Shown one piece after another: positions 27,299 through 36,495 of a stretch of 64,000 nucleotides of DNA. The notes under the pieces were generated by a model that made no database searches, was not told where the DNA came from, and was given only the letters and a program-made list of their open reading frames with translations. The stretch's first letter is position 1. Each line of letters begins with the position of its first letter. Source of the DNA: Nostoc sp. UHCC 0702. Lineage in GTDB: Bacteria; Cyanobacteriota; Cyanobacteriia; Cyanobacteriales; Nostocaceae. The position numbers were made by a program, and so were the translations under genes. Where the stretch lies: NCBI GenBank assembly GCA_017164015.1, contig CP071065.1, positions 5,842,091-5,906,090 on the forward strand. The letters run 5' to 3'.

Positions 27299-27467
27299 TA
27301 GAGGATGTTTGAAAAGTCGTAAAGTATACTAGAAACCCCGCTTCCATTCCTCTCCCCCACAGGGAGAGAGGCTTTGAAACCCCCATTCCCTCGTGAGTGT
27401 TGGGGGGTAGGGGGGTTAGGTTTCTGAGGCTTTGATGTTAATAAAAATACTTTTCAAACATCCTCTA
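27299..27467. mobile_element. MITE with 19-bp perfect inverted ends
   Basis: The left end TAGAGGATGTTTGAAAAGT and right end ACTTTTCAAACATCCTCTA are exact reverse complements. The flanking TA at each side fits a TA target duplication, as in IS630/Tc1-type elements. The inside has a CTCTCCCCCACAGGGAGAGAG hairpin and C/G-rich text but no ORF. Any transposase would have to act from elsewhere. Confidence 0.8.
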
Positions 27468-27807
27468 AATACAACAACACCCAAACTTCTACTAGCTCTC
27501 CACATTTCCTCTCCTTGTTTATACTAGCCGGGGATGTACTTACCTTTCATCACTATAAACAAGCAATGAAAACCAGTTACAGCGCCCCCTGATTTTCACC
27601 AATCTGAGGAAATATCAGCGTTCGCGTTGGGTGTTGTTGTGTTTTGGCGAGACAGAAATAAATCAAACAGCGTTTTTTACCTCTTTGTTTATTACAAATT
27701 CAGCTGTTGCATCTGCCAGGGAAGCTTTATTAGCTTCAATTATTAGATTAGCACTTATAGATTGACGTGGATATTTTTGCAATTAAACTTTACTTTTAAT
27801 TCTATTA

Positions 27808-27837
27808 GTAGAGTGGGCATTGTAATGCCCACTCTAC
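27808..27837. repeat. 30-bp palindrome
   Basis: Arms GTAGAGTGGGCATT and AATGCCCACTCTAC pair perfectly around a GT spacer. The layout (GTAG, G-rich arm, C-rich arm, CTAC) resembles the palindrome at 14475-14502. Confidence 0.7.
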
Positions 27838-27941
27838 ATTTAGCCAAATGGCAAAAATTATGTCAATAATATGATGTTTTGTTAAGCATCAACTCAGTAA
27901 TTATTAACTTTTGAAAAGTTATATACCCCATGCCCCATTCC

Positions 27942-30662
27942 CTAACTTTGGAATTTGATAGGAATCTCAATCCAGAACTCTGTACCTTTGCCTGGTTCTG
28001 AAATACATTCCATCATTCCACCGTGGTTTTCTACGACAATCTGGTAGCTGATTGACAATCCTAATCCAGTACCTTTACCTACCGACTTGGTAGTAAAAAA
28101 TGGATCAAAAACTCGTTTTCTTACTTCTTCAGTCATTCCCGAACCATTATCAGCAATGCGAATTAGCAAGCGTGACTTGTCTGTTGAGAGTCTAGTAGAA
28201 ATCCAAATCTTAGGTGTAACTAGAGAATTTGTTGCTGCTACTGTTCTTTGCTTTTCTAGGGCATCAATGGCATTGCTAATAACATTCATAAATACTTGAT
28301 TCATCTGTCCGGCGTAGCATTCTACCCGTGGCAAGTTGCCATAGTCTTTGATGACTTCAATGGCGGCCAAATCAACATTTGCTTTCAGGAGATGGTGCAA
28401 AATTAATAAGGTGTTTTCTATGCCTTCATGGAGGTCAACGGGTTTGTTGTCAGCTTCATCTAGGCGAGAAAAATTACGTAATGACAATACTATAGAACGG
28501 ATGCGATCGGCTCCCACTTGCATGGAGGACATGATTTTAGGTAAGTCTTCTTCCAAAAAGTCTAAATCGATCGCTTCGGTTGCTGAGCGAATTTCATCTT
28601 TCGGGTATGGATAATGTAACTGATAAATCTTTACAAGTTCCAGGAGTTGTTGAGTATAATTGCTAGCGTGGTACAGATTGCCGTAGATAAAGTTAACGGG
28701 GTTATTGATTTCATGTGCTATACCTGCCACTAACTGTCCTAAGCCAGACATTTTTTCTGACTGAATTAATTTTGCCTGTGTTTCTTGGAGTTGATGCAAG
28801 GTATGCTCTAATTGTGTAGCTTTCGCTTTTGCTTGTGTTTCGGCAACACAGCTTTGTTCGTAGAGTTGTGCTTGTTGAATAGCGATCGCAGCTTGATCTG
28901 CTAGTTGTTGCAATAAACTAATTTCTGCATCCTGCCAATTTCTGGGCGCATCACACTGATGGGCAATAAGTAAGCCCCAAAGTTGCGTACCGATGTTGAT
29001 GGGAACGATTAAGTTGGCTTGCACTTGCAGACTTTGCAAAAACTCTCGATGACAAGCACTCAAAGAATCCCTTGACACATCATCAATAGCCCTTACCCTT
29101 CCCCGAAAGTATAGACCAGCATATTCATCGGGAAAGCATTCTTTTGGGGCTTTGATTCCCAACATCGACATCCAGTCACCGTTCATCTCTTCAACAATCA
29201 CTTCCCCATCAGATTCACCCTTGGCTTGGAAAATCAACATCCGGTCTGAATTTAGCAGGGGACGGACTTCCCGGACGATGGTTTGCAAAGTTGTTTTCAA
29301 GTCCAATGTACTGCGGATATGCTGGGTGACTTGGTTGAGTACCTTGGTAAGTAGTAATGATTTTTCTAGTTCAGCAGTTTGTTCTTGCACCCGACATTCT
29401 AAGTTGGTATTCAGCGTTTGTACTTGTTGGTACATTTGCTGCTGCTGAATTGCAATTGAGAAGTGATAGCACAAAGCTTTCCCTAGTGAGATTTCTTCGC
29501 TTTTCCACTCAAGTGCTTGGCCAATTCTTTCTTCTCGCCATACCTCAAAGGAAAGTTTGGGTAGCTGTTGTCGCTGACTTTGGTCACGGCGTCCCGCCCA
29601 CAAGATTTCGCTGTCAAATGCGGCACGAAAAATACTGATCACACCGATAAAGTTTTGGTGGTAATGTAAGGGAATGATCAAGAGTCCGCGAATCTGAGTA
29701 GATTGAAATGCAGGAGCTAAAACTCGCAAACGCGGTTCTTTGTAGAGGTCAGTAATTGCCCAAACATTACCAGGTTTAAATTCAGCTATCCAGTTTTGCC
29801 AGACGGGATGCTGTTCGATGGCGCTGTTTTCTAACTCACAGGGCAGTTTTGGTTGTTCGCCCCAGGTGTAAACTTTTGCACTGTAATCAACGTAAAGTCT
29901 ACCACCTATACCACCAAAAGTAGTAATGACTTCTTCTAGTCCCTCCTGCAATTGGATTGTAGGTAGTTGATGTAACAGTGTATTAACTCGATTAATTGTG
30001 GCTTCTCGCTCTTGCTTAGCGCGGGCTTCAGTGAGTAAATTACTTTGAGCGATCGCGATCGCTACTTGATCCACAACTTCTTGCACTACTTTCAGTTCCC
30101 GCTTTAAAATCGTTCGCGGTTGACTGTGGTGTGATACCAATAATCCCCACAATTGAGGCTTTGCTGATTGCCCACTATGGTCATGATATAAAATTGGCAC
30201 TACCAGCGAAGACTGTACGCCCATTGCTGTTAAGTATTGAATATGACAAGGGTCAACCTGCCGATAGTGGATATTTCCCGTCGCCGGAGGTTTGCTAGTT
30301 TCTGTTTGTAATGGCGATAGTCCAATCTTGCCACTAGTTACATCCACTATGGAACGTTGTCGCGCCCAGAGAAACATCTCTCTGATATTTTGAGGAATAT
30401 CATCCGCTGGGAAATGCAATCCTAACAGTGATGGTAGAGATTGTTCATGAATAGATTCGGCAATGACTTCACCGCTGCCATCAGCATCAAACCGATACAC
30501 CATTACTCGGTCTGTAGCTAAAAATAACCGAATTTCAGCAACAGTAGCCGTTAATATCTCTTGTAGTTCGAGCGATCGCCGAATCTGGCTTGTTATTTTA
30601 TGCAATAAACCTTCTTGGTTGAAGGTTTGCGGCGATCCACTTACGTTATTTGGATATGCCAT
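27942..30662 (-). CDS. Sensor histidine kinase with two likely bilin-binding GAF domains
   Basis: 906 aa, no membrane segment. GAF1 (about 18-208) has phytochrome/cyanobacteriochrome text: DRVMVYRFDADGSGEVIAES, LGLHFPADDIPQ and PCHIQYLTAMGV with Cys139-His140. GAF2 (about 220-405) lacks such a cysteine. GAF3 (about 440-600) has LSACHREFLQSLQVQANLIV with Cys537-His538, the canonical bilin position. A coiled coil leads to the kinase core: H-box HEINNP with His650, N-box VFMNVISNAIDAL, DNGSGM, FDPFFTTKSVGKGTGLGLS. There is no PHY or receiver domain. It should autophosphorylate in response to light, passing phosphate to a response regulator outside this window. Confidence 0.88.
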   Translation of the reverse strand: MAYPNNVSGSPQTFNQEGLLHKITSQIRRSLELQEILTATVAEIRLFLATDRVMVYRFDADGSGEVIAESIHEQSLPSLLGLHFPADDIPQNIREMFLWARQRSIVDVTSGKIGLSPLQTETSKPPATGNIHYRQVDPCHIQYLTAMGVQSSLVVPILYHDHSGQSAKPQLWGLLVSHHSQPRTILKRELKVVQEVVDQVAIAIAQSNLLTEARAKQEREATINRVNTLLHQLPTIQLQEGLEEVITTFGGIGGRLYVDYSAKVYTWGEQPKLPCELENSAIEQHPVWQNWIAEFKPGNVWAITDLYKEPRLRVLAPAFQSTQIRGLLIIPLHYHQNFIGVISIFRAAFDSEILWAGRRDQSQRQQLPKLSFEVWREERIGQALEWKSEEISLGKALCYHFSIAIQQQQMYQQVQTLNTNLECRVQEQTAELEKSLLLTKVLNQVTQHIRSTLDLKTTLQTIVREVRPLLNSDRMLIFQAKGESDGEVIVEEMNGDWMSMLGIKAPKECFPDEYAGLYFRGRVRAIDDVSRDSLSACHREFLQSLQVQANLIVPINIGTQLWGLLIAHQCDAPRNWQDAEISLLQQLADQAAIAIQQAQLYEQSCVAETQAKAKATQLEHTLHQLQETQAKLIQSEKMSGLGQLVAGIAHEINNPVNFIYGNLYHASNYTQQLLELVKIYQLHYPYPKDEIRSATEAIDLDFLEEDLPKIMSSMQVGADRIRSIVLSLRNFSRLDEADNKPVDLHEGIENTLLILHHLLKANVDLAAIEVIKDYGNLPRVECYAGQMNQVFMNVISNAIDALEKQRTVAATNSLVTPKIWISTRLSTDKSRLLIRIADNGSGMTEEVRKRVFDPFFTTKSVGKGTGLGLSISYQIVVENHGGMMECISEPGKGTEFWIEIPIKFQS

Positions 30663-31150
30663 TACCGGGTATACCTAAATTCAAGATATCAAAATCTGCA
30701 CAAAATCCTTGCTAGATGCCGTTCCCCATTTTTAACTATAAATTTTAAATGGACAAAATTTCAAACAATCTTATTAAGAAACACTTAATAATATATCATT
30801 AAATATTAGAATGTATTCGGTAAAATTATGCAAATCATTAAATTCAAAATATCTTTATATATTTCTGATATCTTTTTACAAATTTTTGACGTTTTATAGC
30901 AAATAAATAAGTAATTATATTTAGATCTATTGCAATAACTTTATGCAAGGAAGGATAGTAAGATCCCCCCTTGCGCCGAAAAATTCTGCTTTTTTCAGGA
31001 CTTACGCAACTGGCACACATATTTTCTGCGATGGCAGTACTGAGTCAATAGTCAAGGGTAAAAAGTCAAGGTTTTTGGACTTTTGACTCTTGACTTTGGA
31101 CGATTTTTGTCCTAAATATATGACAATGCGCGTAAGTCCTATCTTTGTAA
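30663..31150. other. Intergenic with MITE-like element
   Basis: 488 bp. The left part is very AT-rich and should carry the kinase promoter. The right part is the element at 30997-31140. No gene is seen. Confidence 0.45.
30997..31140. mobile_element. MITE-like element, AGGACTTACGC ends
   Basis: It starts AGGACTTACGCAAC and ends TGCGCGTAAGTCCT, imperfect inverted ends of about 11 bp. The inside carries GTCAAGG/TTGACTCTTGACT heptamer-like text. Its right 22 bases recur exactly at 11-32 of the window. Confidence 0.6.
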
Positions 31151-31636
31151 CTATTCAGACAAAACCTCAGAGGAAATTACTGCTGATAGATATAATTGGC
31201 GGATTTCTTCACGTACACTCATGAGAATTTTGCCGAGATGGTTTTGACCAGTTTTATTTGCACCACAGCCCCAGAAATAATCAGTTGGCGAGTTTTCCAC
31301 CAGGATCTCATCCCCTGTGGACAAGAGAATTTCTCTAATCTCTGCATGAGTGAGAAACTTTTTGAGTACCGCTTGTCGCATAACTTGAGTTTTGACCATT
31401 TCCCAGTCTGGACGACATTGGCGTGTGCTACATCGTCCCAAGGCAGCAGCTTCTTCTGGGGTTTCAGCAGTGCGGATTATAGGTATAATTGCTGAATCTA
31501 TACTACTTACAAACTTTTGTGCTTGATAATAATGCTCCACCGTTGACCAGTAAGTACCTTGGATGTGGATGCCGTGGGGAGAAAAGTTAGAAAAACAACC
31601 ATAAGGCTGCCAAACCTTGTAAAAGTAAATGGTCAT
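31151..31636 (-). CDS. NADAR (YbiA-like) family protein
   Basis: 161 aa from the ATG at 31636 (MTIYFYKVWQPYGCFSNFSP), which matches the family N-terminus; the frame extends further upstream but that part overlaps the divergent gene region. Landmarks are GCFSNFSPH, YWSTVEHYYQAQKF with the family Glu, RPDWEMVKTQVMRQAVLKKF and DYFWGCGANKTGQNHLGKIL. YbiA-type enzymes hydrolyse the N-glycosidic bond of riboflavin-pathway intermediates, and other NADAR proteins remove ADP-ribose from DNA or protein. No DarT-like toxin gene is adjacent, so the riboflavin-type role is as likely as an antitoxin role. Confidence 0.88.
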   Translation of the reverse strand: MTIYFYKVWQPYGCFSNFSPHGIHIQGTYWSTVEHYYQAQKFVSSIDSAIIPIIRTAETPEEAAALGRCSTRQCRPDWEMVKTQVMRQAVLKKFLTHAEIREILLSTGDEILVENSPTDYFWGCGANKTGQNHLGKILMSVREEIRQLYLSAVISSEVLSE

Positions 31637-31794
31637 ATGAAAATTTCTCTTATGTATATCAATCTCTATAATGCCTGTAGATGCTAACAGGAAGTTGTCA
31701 ACTTTAGATTGAAACTTAGAACTTGCCCATAGACAGAAGATATTGTTGAAAAAAAATTTTATTGTATAAAAGAAACTTGTTTGTGAGGTTGACA

Positions 31795-32286
31795 ATGGAG
31801 GCAGAAAGTGATACAGAACATCAGCAAATGCCACTAGTTGCAGCTGGGATTTTCTTGGGTCTAGGTTTAGGGGGTTTTGTTGATGGCATCCTGCTGCATC
31901 AGATTTTGCAATGGCATCATATGTTGAGTAACATTAGACCTCTCTCCACCACCTCCAACATAGATTTGAACATGGTATGGGACGGCTTGTTTCATGCTCT
32001 AGACTGGATATTGACCGTAATAGGAGTAGCATTGCTGTGGCAAGCCGGAGGTCGTAAAGATGTTACTTGGTCATCACATACCTTTGTTGGGTCTTTGCTG
32101 ATGGGTGCGGGGTTATTCAATGTGGTTGAAGGAGTGATAGACCACCAAATTCTGGGTATTCATCATGTGAAACCAGGGCCGAATCAATTGGCTTGGGATG
32201 TGGGATTTTTGGCGTTCGGTGCGTTGCTTGTTGTAGTCGGTGGATTACTGCTACAAAATCGTTTTTATGATAAAGGTTCCCAATAA
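31795..32286 (+). CDS. DUF2243 membrane protein
   Basis: 163 aa from the ATG at 31795, with GAGG seven bases upstream. It has four hydrophobic segments: LVAAGIFLGLGLGGFVDGIL, WDGLFHALDWILTVIGVAL, FVGSLLMGAGLFNVVEGVID and WDVGFLAFGALLVVVGGLLL. Histidines sit at conserved-looking spots (LLHQILQWHHML, DHQILGIHHV), as in DUF2243, so a metal or haem site is possible. Function is unknown. It is divergent from the NADAR gene. Confidence 0.8.
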   Translation: MEAESDTEHQQMPLVAAGIFLGLGLGGFVDGILLHQILQWHHMLSNIRPLSTTSNIDLNMVWDGLFHALDWILTVIGVALLWQAGGRKDVTWSSHTFVGSLLMGAGLFNVVEGVIDHQILGIHHVKPGPNQLAWDVGFLAFGALLVVVGGLLLQNRFYDKGSQ

Positions 32287-32497
32287 GAGCAAAATTAATA
32301 ATCGCTCCACTTACCATAGATATGGTGCTTGGTATGCTTTTGTTGAAGAGCAAGCATTGGTAATAGCCATTGAGCAATCTCGCTACACAAAAAACTAGTA
32401 GCAGTGAAACATAAATCAAATTATGTAAATTAAACCAGGGAATTATCCCCTGAGAATTTATACTTTGCTAATTCCAGCAAAATCAAGGGTAAAATTC

Positions 32498-33226
32498 ATG
32501 CAGCACCAAGTGAAGATTTTAGAACCAACAGATTTATGGTATTTAGAAAACAATATTAATAAAGAAACTAACAGATATTATCACCCTACCAAAGATATTC
32601 CTTTTGTTCAACAAGTTGAAATTAATCTAGAAAACTCTGGAGTTGTCATTCAAAAAGGTTCGATGTACAGTTGTGTTGGTAAATTAACTTATGGTGTTTA
32701 TAAAACCGATAACCGCTTAAAAGATATCTGGATATCTTTGAGGACGGATATAGATTACAATGCTCCTGTTTATAGAGGTACTGGTACGGTTAAACTCGAA
32801 CCGAGACAAAAAGGAAATTTTTTGCATTACACTCCTATTGAATTGTTAGAAAACGAGCAATGGGAGTTTGATGATGGTGTATTTCAGTTTTGTTCTGACA
32901 ATGTAGTTATAGGTACTAAAAGATTAAAGTTTCGGCAAATTTCTGGCTCTGATGATGGTAAGTGGAGAATTGCTCTGTCAGCTTTAGCTGGGCAAAAAGC
33001 TCAAGTAGTGACAGCTACATCTGCACCAACTAAAATTATTGAACTAAACAAAGGTGAAATTTTAATTGCTGATTACGATATGGTTAAAGGATTTACTAAA
33101 GGTATTGAAGAAGATTATCGCAAATTGGGTCATTTTGGTAAAGGAGGAGGAGAAGGTTTTGTTTGGTTTTATAGCGGTGAGGGTAAATTATTAGTATGTG
33201 AAACTAGCCATATGGCTCTTGGATAA
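32498..33226 (+). CDS. AIM24-family protein
   Basis: 242 aa from the ATG at 32498 (MQHQVKILEPTDLWYLEN), which has AAGGG about nine bases before it. It is beta-rich with AIM24-type text: SGVVIQKGSMYSCVGKLTYG, RGTGTVKLEP, IELLENEQWEFDDGVFQFCS and GGGEGFVWFYSGEGKLLVCE. The family is named after a yeast mitochondrial protein; bacterial members (TIGR00266-like) have no settled function. There is no signal peptide or membrane segment. It is convergent with the hsdR remnant. Confidence 0.7.
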   Translation: MQHQVKILEPTDLWYLENNINKETNRYYHPTKDIPFVQQVEINLENSGVVIQKGSMYSCVGKLTYGVYKTDNRLKDIWISLRTDIDYNAPVYRGTGTVKLEPRQKGNFLHYTPIELLENEQWEFDDGVFQFCSDNVVIGTKRLKFRQISGSDDGKWRIALSALAGQKAQVVTATSAPTKIIELNKGEILIADYDMVKGFTKGIEEDYRKLGHFGKGGGEGFVWFYSGEGKLLVCETSHMALG

Positions 33227-33245
33227 TATATGAGCAATCAACTAG

Positions 33246-34136
33246 CTACTGTACAGTACAAAAAGGTCGGCGAAGCAATTTTTTACTGATGCTAATTTGG
33301 TTTGACTCAAAGACTATAAAGTGCTTTACTAGCTCCAAGAAACGCCGTTTATCAAAAATACCTTGAATCAACACCTCTAGTTCAGTTGCACCCAAGGATG
33401 TAAAATCTTCACCATCAATTGTGTGCCAAGGTAAAAACTCTTGCCAATCCGAAGTTAATGTACCAACTCGGCAGCGATTTTGGCAAGTAATAACTAGGAA
33501 TGTATTATAGTAAAACAGCTTTGGTATCTGTTGAAGGTAGGTTTGAATTCGTTGATAGCCTGCTTTGAATGTGGCATGTTCATCACTTGGATGAATTGAG
33601 ATAATAACTGCCAACGGTAAACCGTTGATAAAGACAACTATATCTGGACAGTGAGCATAATTCCCTTCAACTACAGTCAAGGGATGAATAACTAGCCAAT
33701 CATTGTTCAGTAGATTAGATGAATCAATGAGCCACACTTTGTCATGGACTATTTCTTTGTTGATGAGGTATTCAACTTCAACACCATCGGTCAAAAGTTT
33801 GTGAAAGCGGCGGTTATTTTCCAGCAAATCAGAACTTTTTGTACAAGTAACCTGATAGATAGCTTTAGCGATCGCTTCATGGGGTTTCGTCGGGTTAATC
33901 TTCTCTAAAGCAGTATGAAGGCGATCGCGCAAAACCACCTCACTATAACTACTGCGTCCTATGCGATACTTCCCCCAAGCGATGTCTGGCTCTAACAAAA
34001 CTGTGTAGCCAATCACCTCAAACCAGGTGAGCAAAAATGGTGCGATCGCATATTGTCTGAGGTCAAAGCGGCGGCGAAGTTTTCTTACAATACGACTCGC
34101 CTTCACAGTTGTTGGTCTTAGCTGTGCTGGATTCAT
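33246..34136 (-). pseudogene. Truncated type I restriction subunit R (HsdR N-terminal domain only)
   Basis: 296 aa that match only the N-terminal nuclease domain of HsdR: FEVIGYTVLLEPDIAWGKYR, NNRRFHKLLTDGVEVEY, NNDWLVIHPLTVVEG, CPDIVVFINGLPLAVIISIH, LPWHTIDGEDF and LELVKHFIVFE. Full HsdR proteins are about 1000 aa with a helicase motor, which is absent; the frame ends in unrelated residues (LLRRPFCTVQ). The PD-(D/E)xK site normally reads RPD...VIELKNP. Here the Asp stays but the E-x-K is replaced by ISIHP, so nuclease activity should be lost. No hsdM or hsdS is nearby. It is a remnant of a lost restriction system. Confidence 0.8.
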
Positions 34137-34226
34137 GAGAATAGAAGACTTAATTTTCAGTCAATACAGAAGCTTGCGCCTAGCTTGCTGACATTGGTTG
34201 GTATATTCACACATGGCGTATACGAC

Positions 34227-34305
34227 TTGATAGTAACTATCAAAGCTAAAATAGGTCTACAAGATTGTATCTAGCGATACTTATTACCAAAAATGTTGGT
34301 AATAA
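34227..34305. promoter_or_regulatory. Cluster of three short palindromes, possible operator region
   Basis: Three inverted repeats in 79 bp: TTGATAG-TAA-CTATCAA (34227-34243), GTATC-TAGC-GATAC (34268-34281) and TTATTACCAA-AAATG-TTGGTAATAA (34281-34305). The last abuts the stop codon of the nif-like fragment. Its core TACCAA-N5-TTGGTA recurs at 37892-37912 upstream of the vnfR-like gene. It may be an operator for the HTH protein of this island, or a processing hairpin. Confidence 0.5.
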
Positions 34306-34306
34306 A

Positions 34307-34675
34307 TTAATGCTTAACTTTTGCTGACTGTTCTAAAAACAGATTGCCAATATCAAATAAAAGCTGCATCGTACCTAGGTAGCCGACTTTCGAGAACTGA
34401 CCGTAATCTAAACTTTTATACAGCATTGAATCAGAAGATAGACTGCTGTAACTTCCCCAAATACTGGCAGCGCAGCCGCTAGGGCCGTGGACTACATGAG
34501 CAGCATCAGTGATTGGGACTAGGGTAATCATTGCACTATCAAAGGCACAACTTCCTTGAGCAGTTCCAGGCTGGGGTAATTGTGTGGAAAGCTTTTTTTT
34601 CTTTGGCTTCTGCTGTTGATTTTCGCCATTTGACTCACTGAGTGAATCGTTAATTTTTCCGGAAGTGGGTTTCAT
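34307..34675 (-). pseudogene. Collapsed nitrogenase-family (NifE/N-like) fragment
   Basis: 122 aa. After a basic leader, residues about 36-86 match the N-terminal cluster-binding part of NifE-type scaffold proteins: QPGTAQGSCAFDSAMITLVP then ITDAAHVVHGPSGCAASIW, keeping two of the three cluster cysteines. The tail (VGYLGTMQLLFDIGNLFLEQ) looks like the last helix of a nitrogenase-family subunit. Such proteins are 430-480 aa, so some 300 residues seem deleted in frame between the two ends. It is unlikely to act in cofactor assembly, though a small open frame has been kept. It lies downstream of, and in the same direction as, the NifH-like gene. Confidence 0.7.
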
Positions 34676-35027
34676 TTTTTTGGTGACAATAGGTAGAAGT
34701 TTTTAGGTGTTAGCTGAATTGAAAAAACTGTGTGTTTCAAGCATGGAATAAAAGGAAATGAGAAAGATAATTTCTCATTCCCTAAAACGTAAATGACCAA
34801 CCAATGAAGAGAAGGAGAAAACAAAAAACTCACAAGAGCGGTTTACCGTGTAAACATTGACAGGTTAATGCTTATACGGGGATTATAAGACGCACAATTT
34901 AACCATTAGACTACCTCGATATCCTTATTAAGGGTGCAATAAAGTGGGTTTATTACCCACCTGATTATTCATCCGATCCTTAGCAAGTTTGGCTATCTCT
35001 TAAGCCAGAACAAAAGCCTCAGTTGTT
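34676..35027 (-). other. Intergenic with tRNA-like stretch
   Basis: 352 bp between the NifH-like gene and the nif-like fragment. On the minus strand, 34920-34870 reads like the 5' half of a tRNA (GGTAGTCTAATGGTTA, then CTTATAA like an anticodon loop with TAT). However, no proper anticodon stem, T-arm or acceptor follows. A GTTTAC-ACG-GTAAAC hairpin lies further on. Confidence 0.3.
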
Positions 35028-36050
<1,023 letters not shown>

Positions 36051-36055
36051 TCACA

Positions 36056-36069
36056 CTGTAGAGTTACAG
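36056..36069. promoter_or_regulatory. Inverted repeat upstream of the NifH-like gene
   Basis: CTGTA-GAGT-TACAG lies 60 bp before the NifH-like start codon. The half sites resemble NtcA half sites (GTA/TAC) but the spacer is 4, not 8, so it is more likely another operator or chance. Confidence 0.35.
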
Positions 36070-36324
36070 ATGTGGCGGTTATAGAACGTCGTTGGAGGCG
36101 ATCGCTCTACAACAAAAACATCTAGTATTGAGTACATATGACTTCGTTGTGAAATTTTTGGTTGTCATTAGTCTTGGCTAATGACTGATGGCTGATAACT
36201 GATGTGTTTTAGCTATATTCGGTTGTTGTCACAAAGTCCATTTGGTTGCTCATACCCAGAGAATAGTTGCAGCAGGTGTTCAAATTTACGCAGAGTTTTC
36301 CTTTGAACCACACAACCAACCTTT

Positions 36325-36483
36325 ATATCATGTCCGTTTAAACACTTATGATATCTGTGGAGGTCGGTAATTGGGAATTGGTAATTGGTAATTGGTTTTG
36401 AGTATTACCTATTACCCATTACCCATTACCTGTTACCAAGCAAACCGACTAGATCGTAAGTAATTAGCCGAACTTGATATTAT
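36325..36483. repeat. MITE-like element, copy B
   Basis: Almost identical to 3233-3394: ATATCATGTCCGTTTAAACA at the left, AATTAGCCGAACTTGATAT at the right, with the same GGTAATTG repeats inside. It differs by the number of GGTAATT units and a TACCTGT insertion. Confidence 0.75.
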
Positions 36484-36495
36484 TTGCAATCTACT

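Larger units (their letters stand above)
27106..27941. other. Long intergenic region with MITE and palindrome
   Basis: 836 bp between two minus-strand genes. It holds a GTCATTA-type heptamer remnant (27241-27260), the MITE at 27299-27467 and the palindrome at 27808-27837. No coding frame is supported. Confidence 0.5.

Noticed and set aside
36056-36069. NtcA binding site upstream of the NifH-like gene
   Set aside because: NtcA sites are GTA-N8-TAC; here the spacer is only 4 bases, so it is listed just as an inverted repeat.
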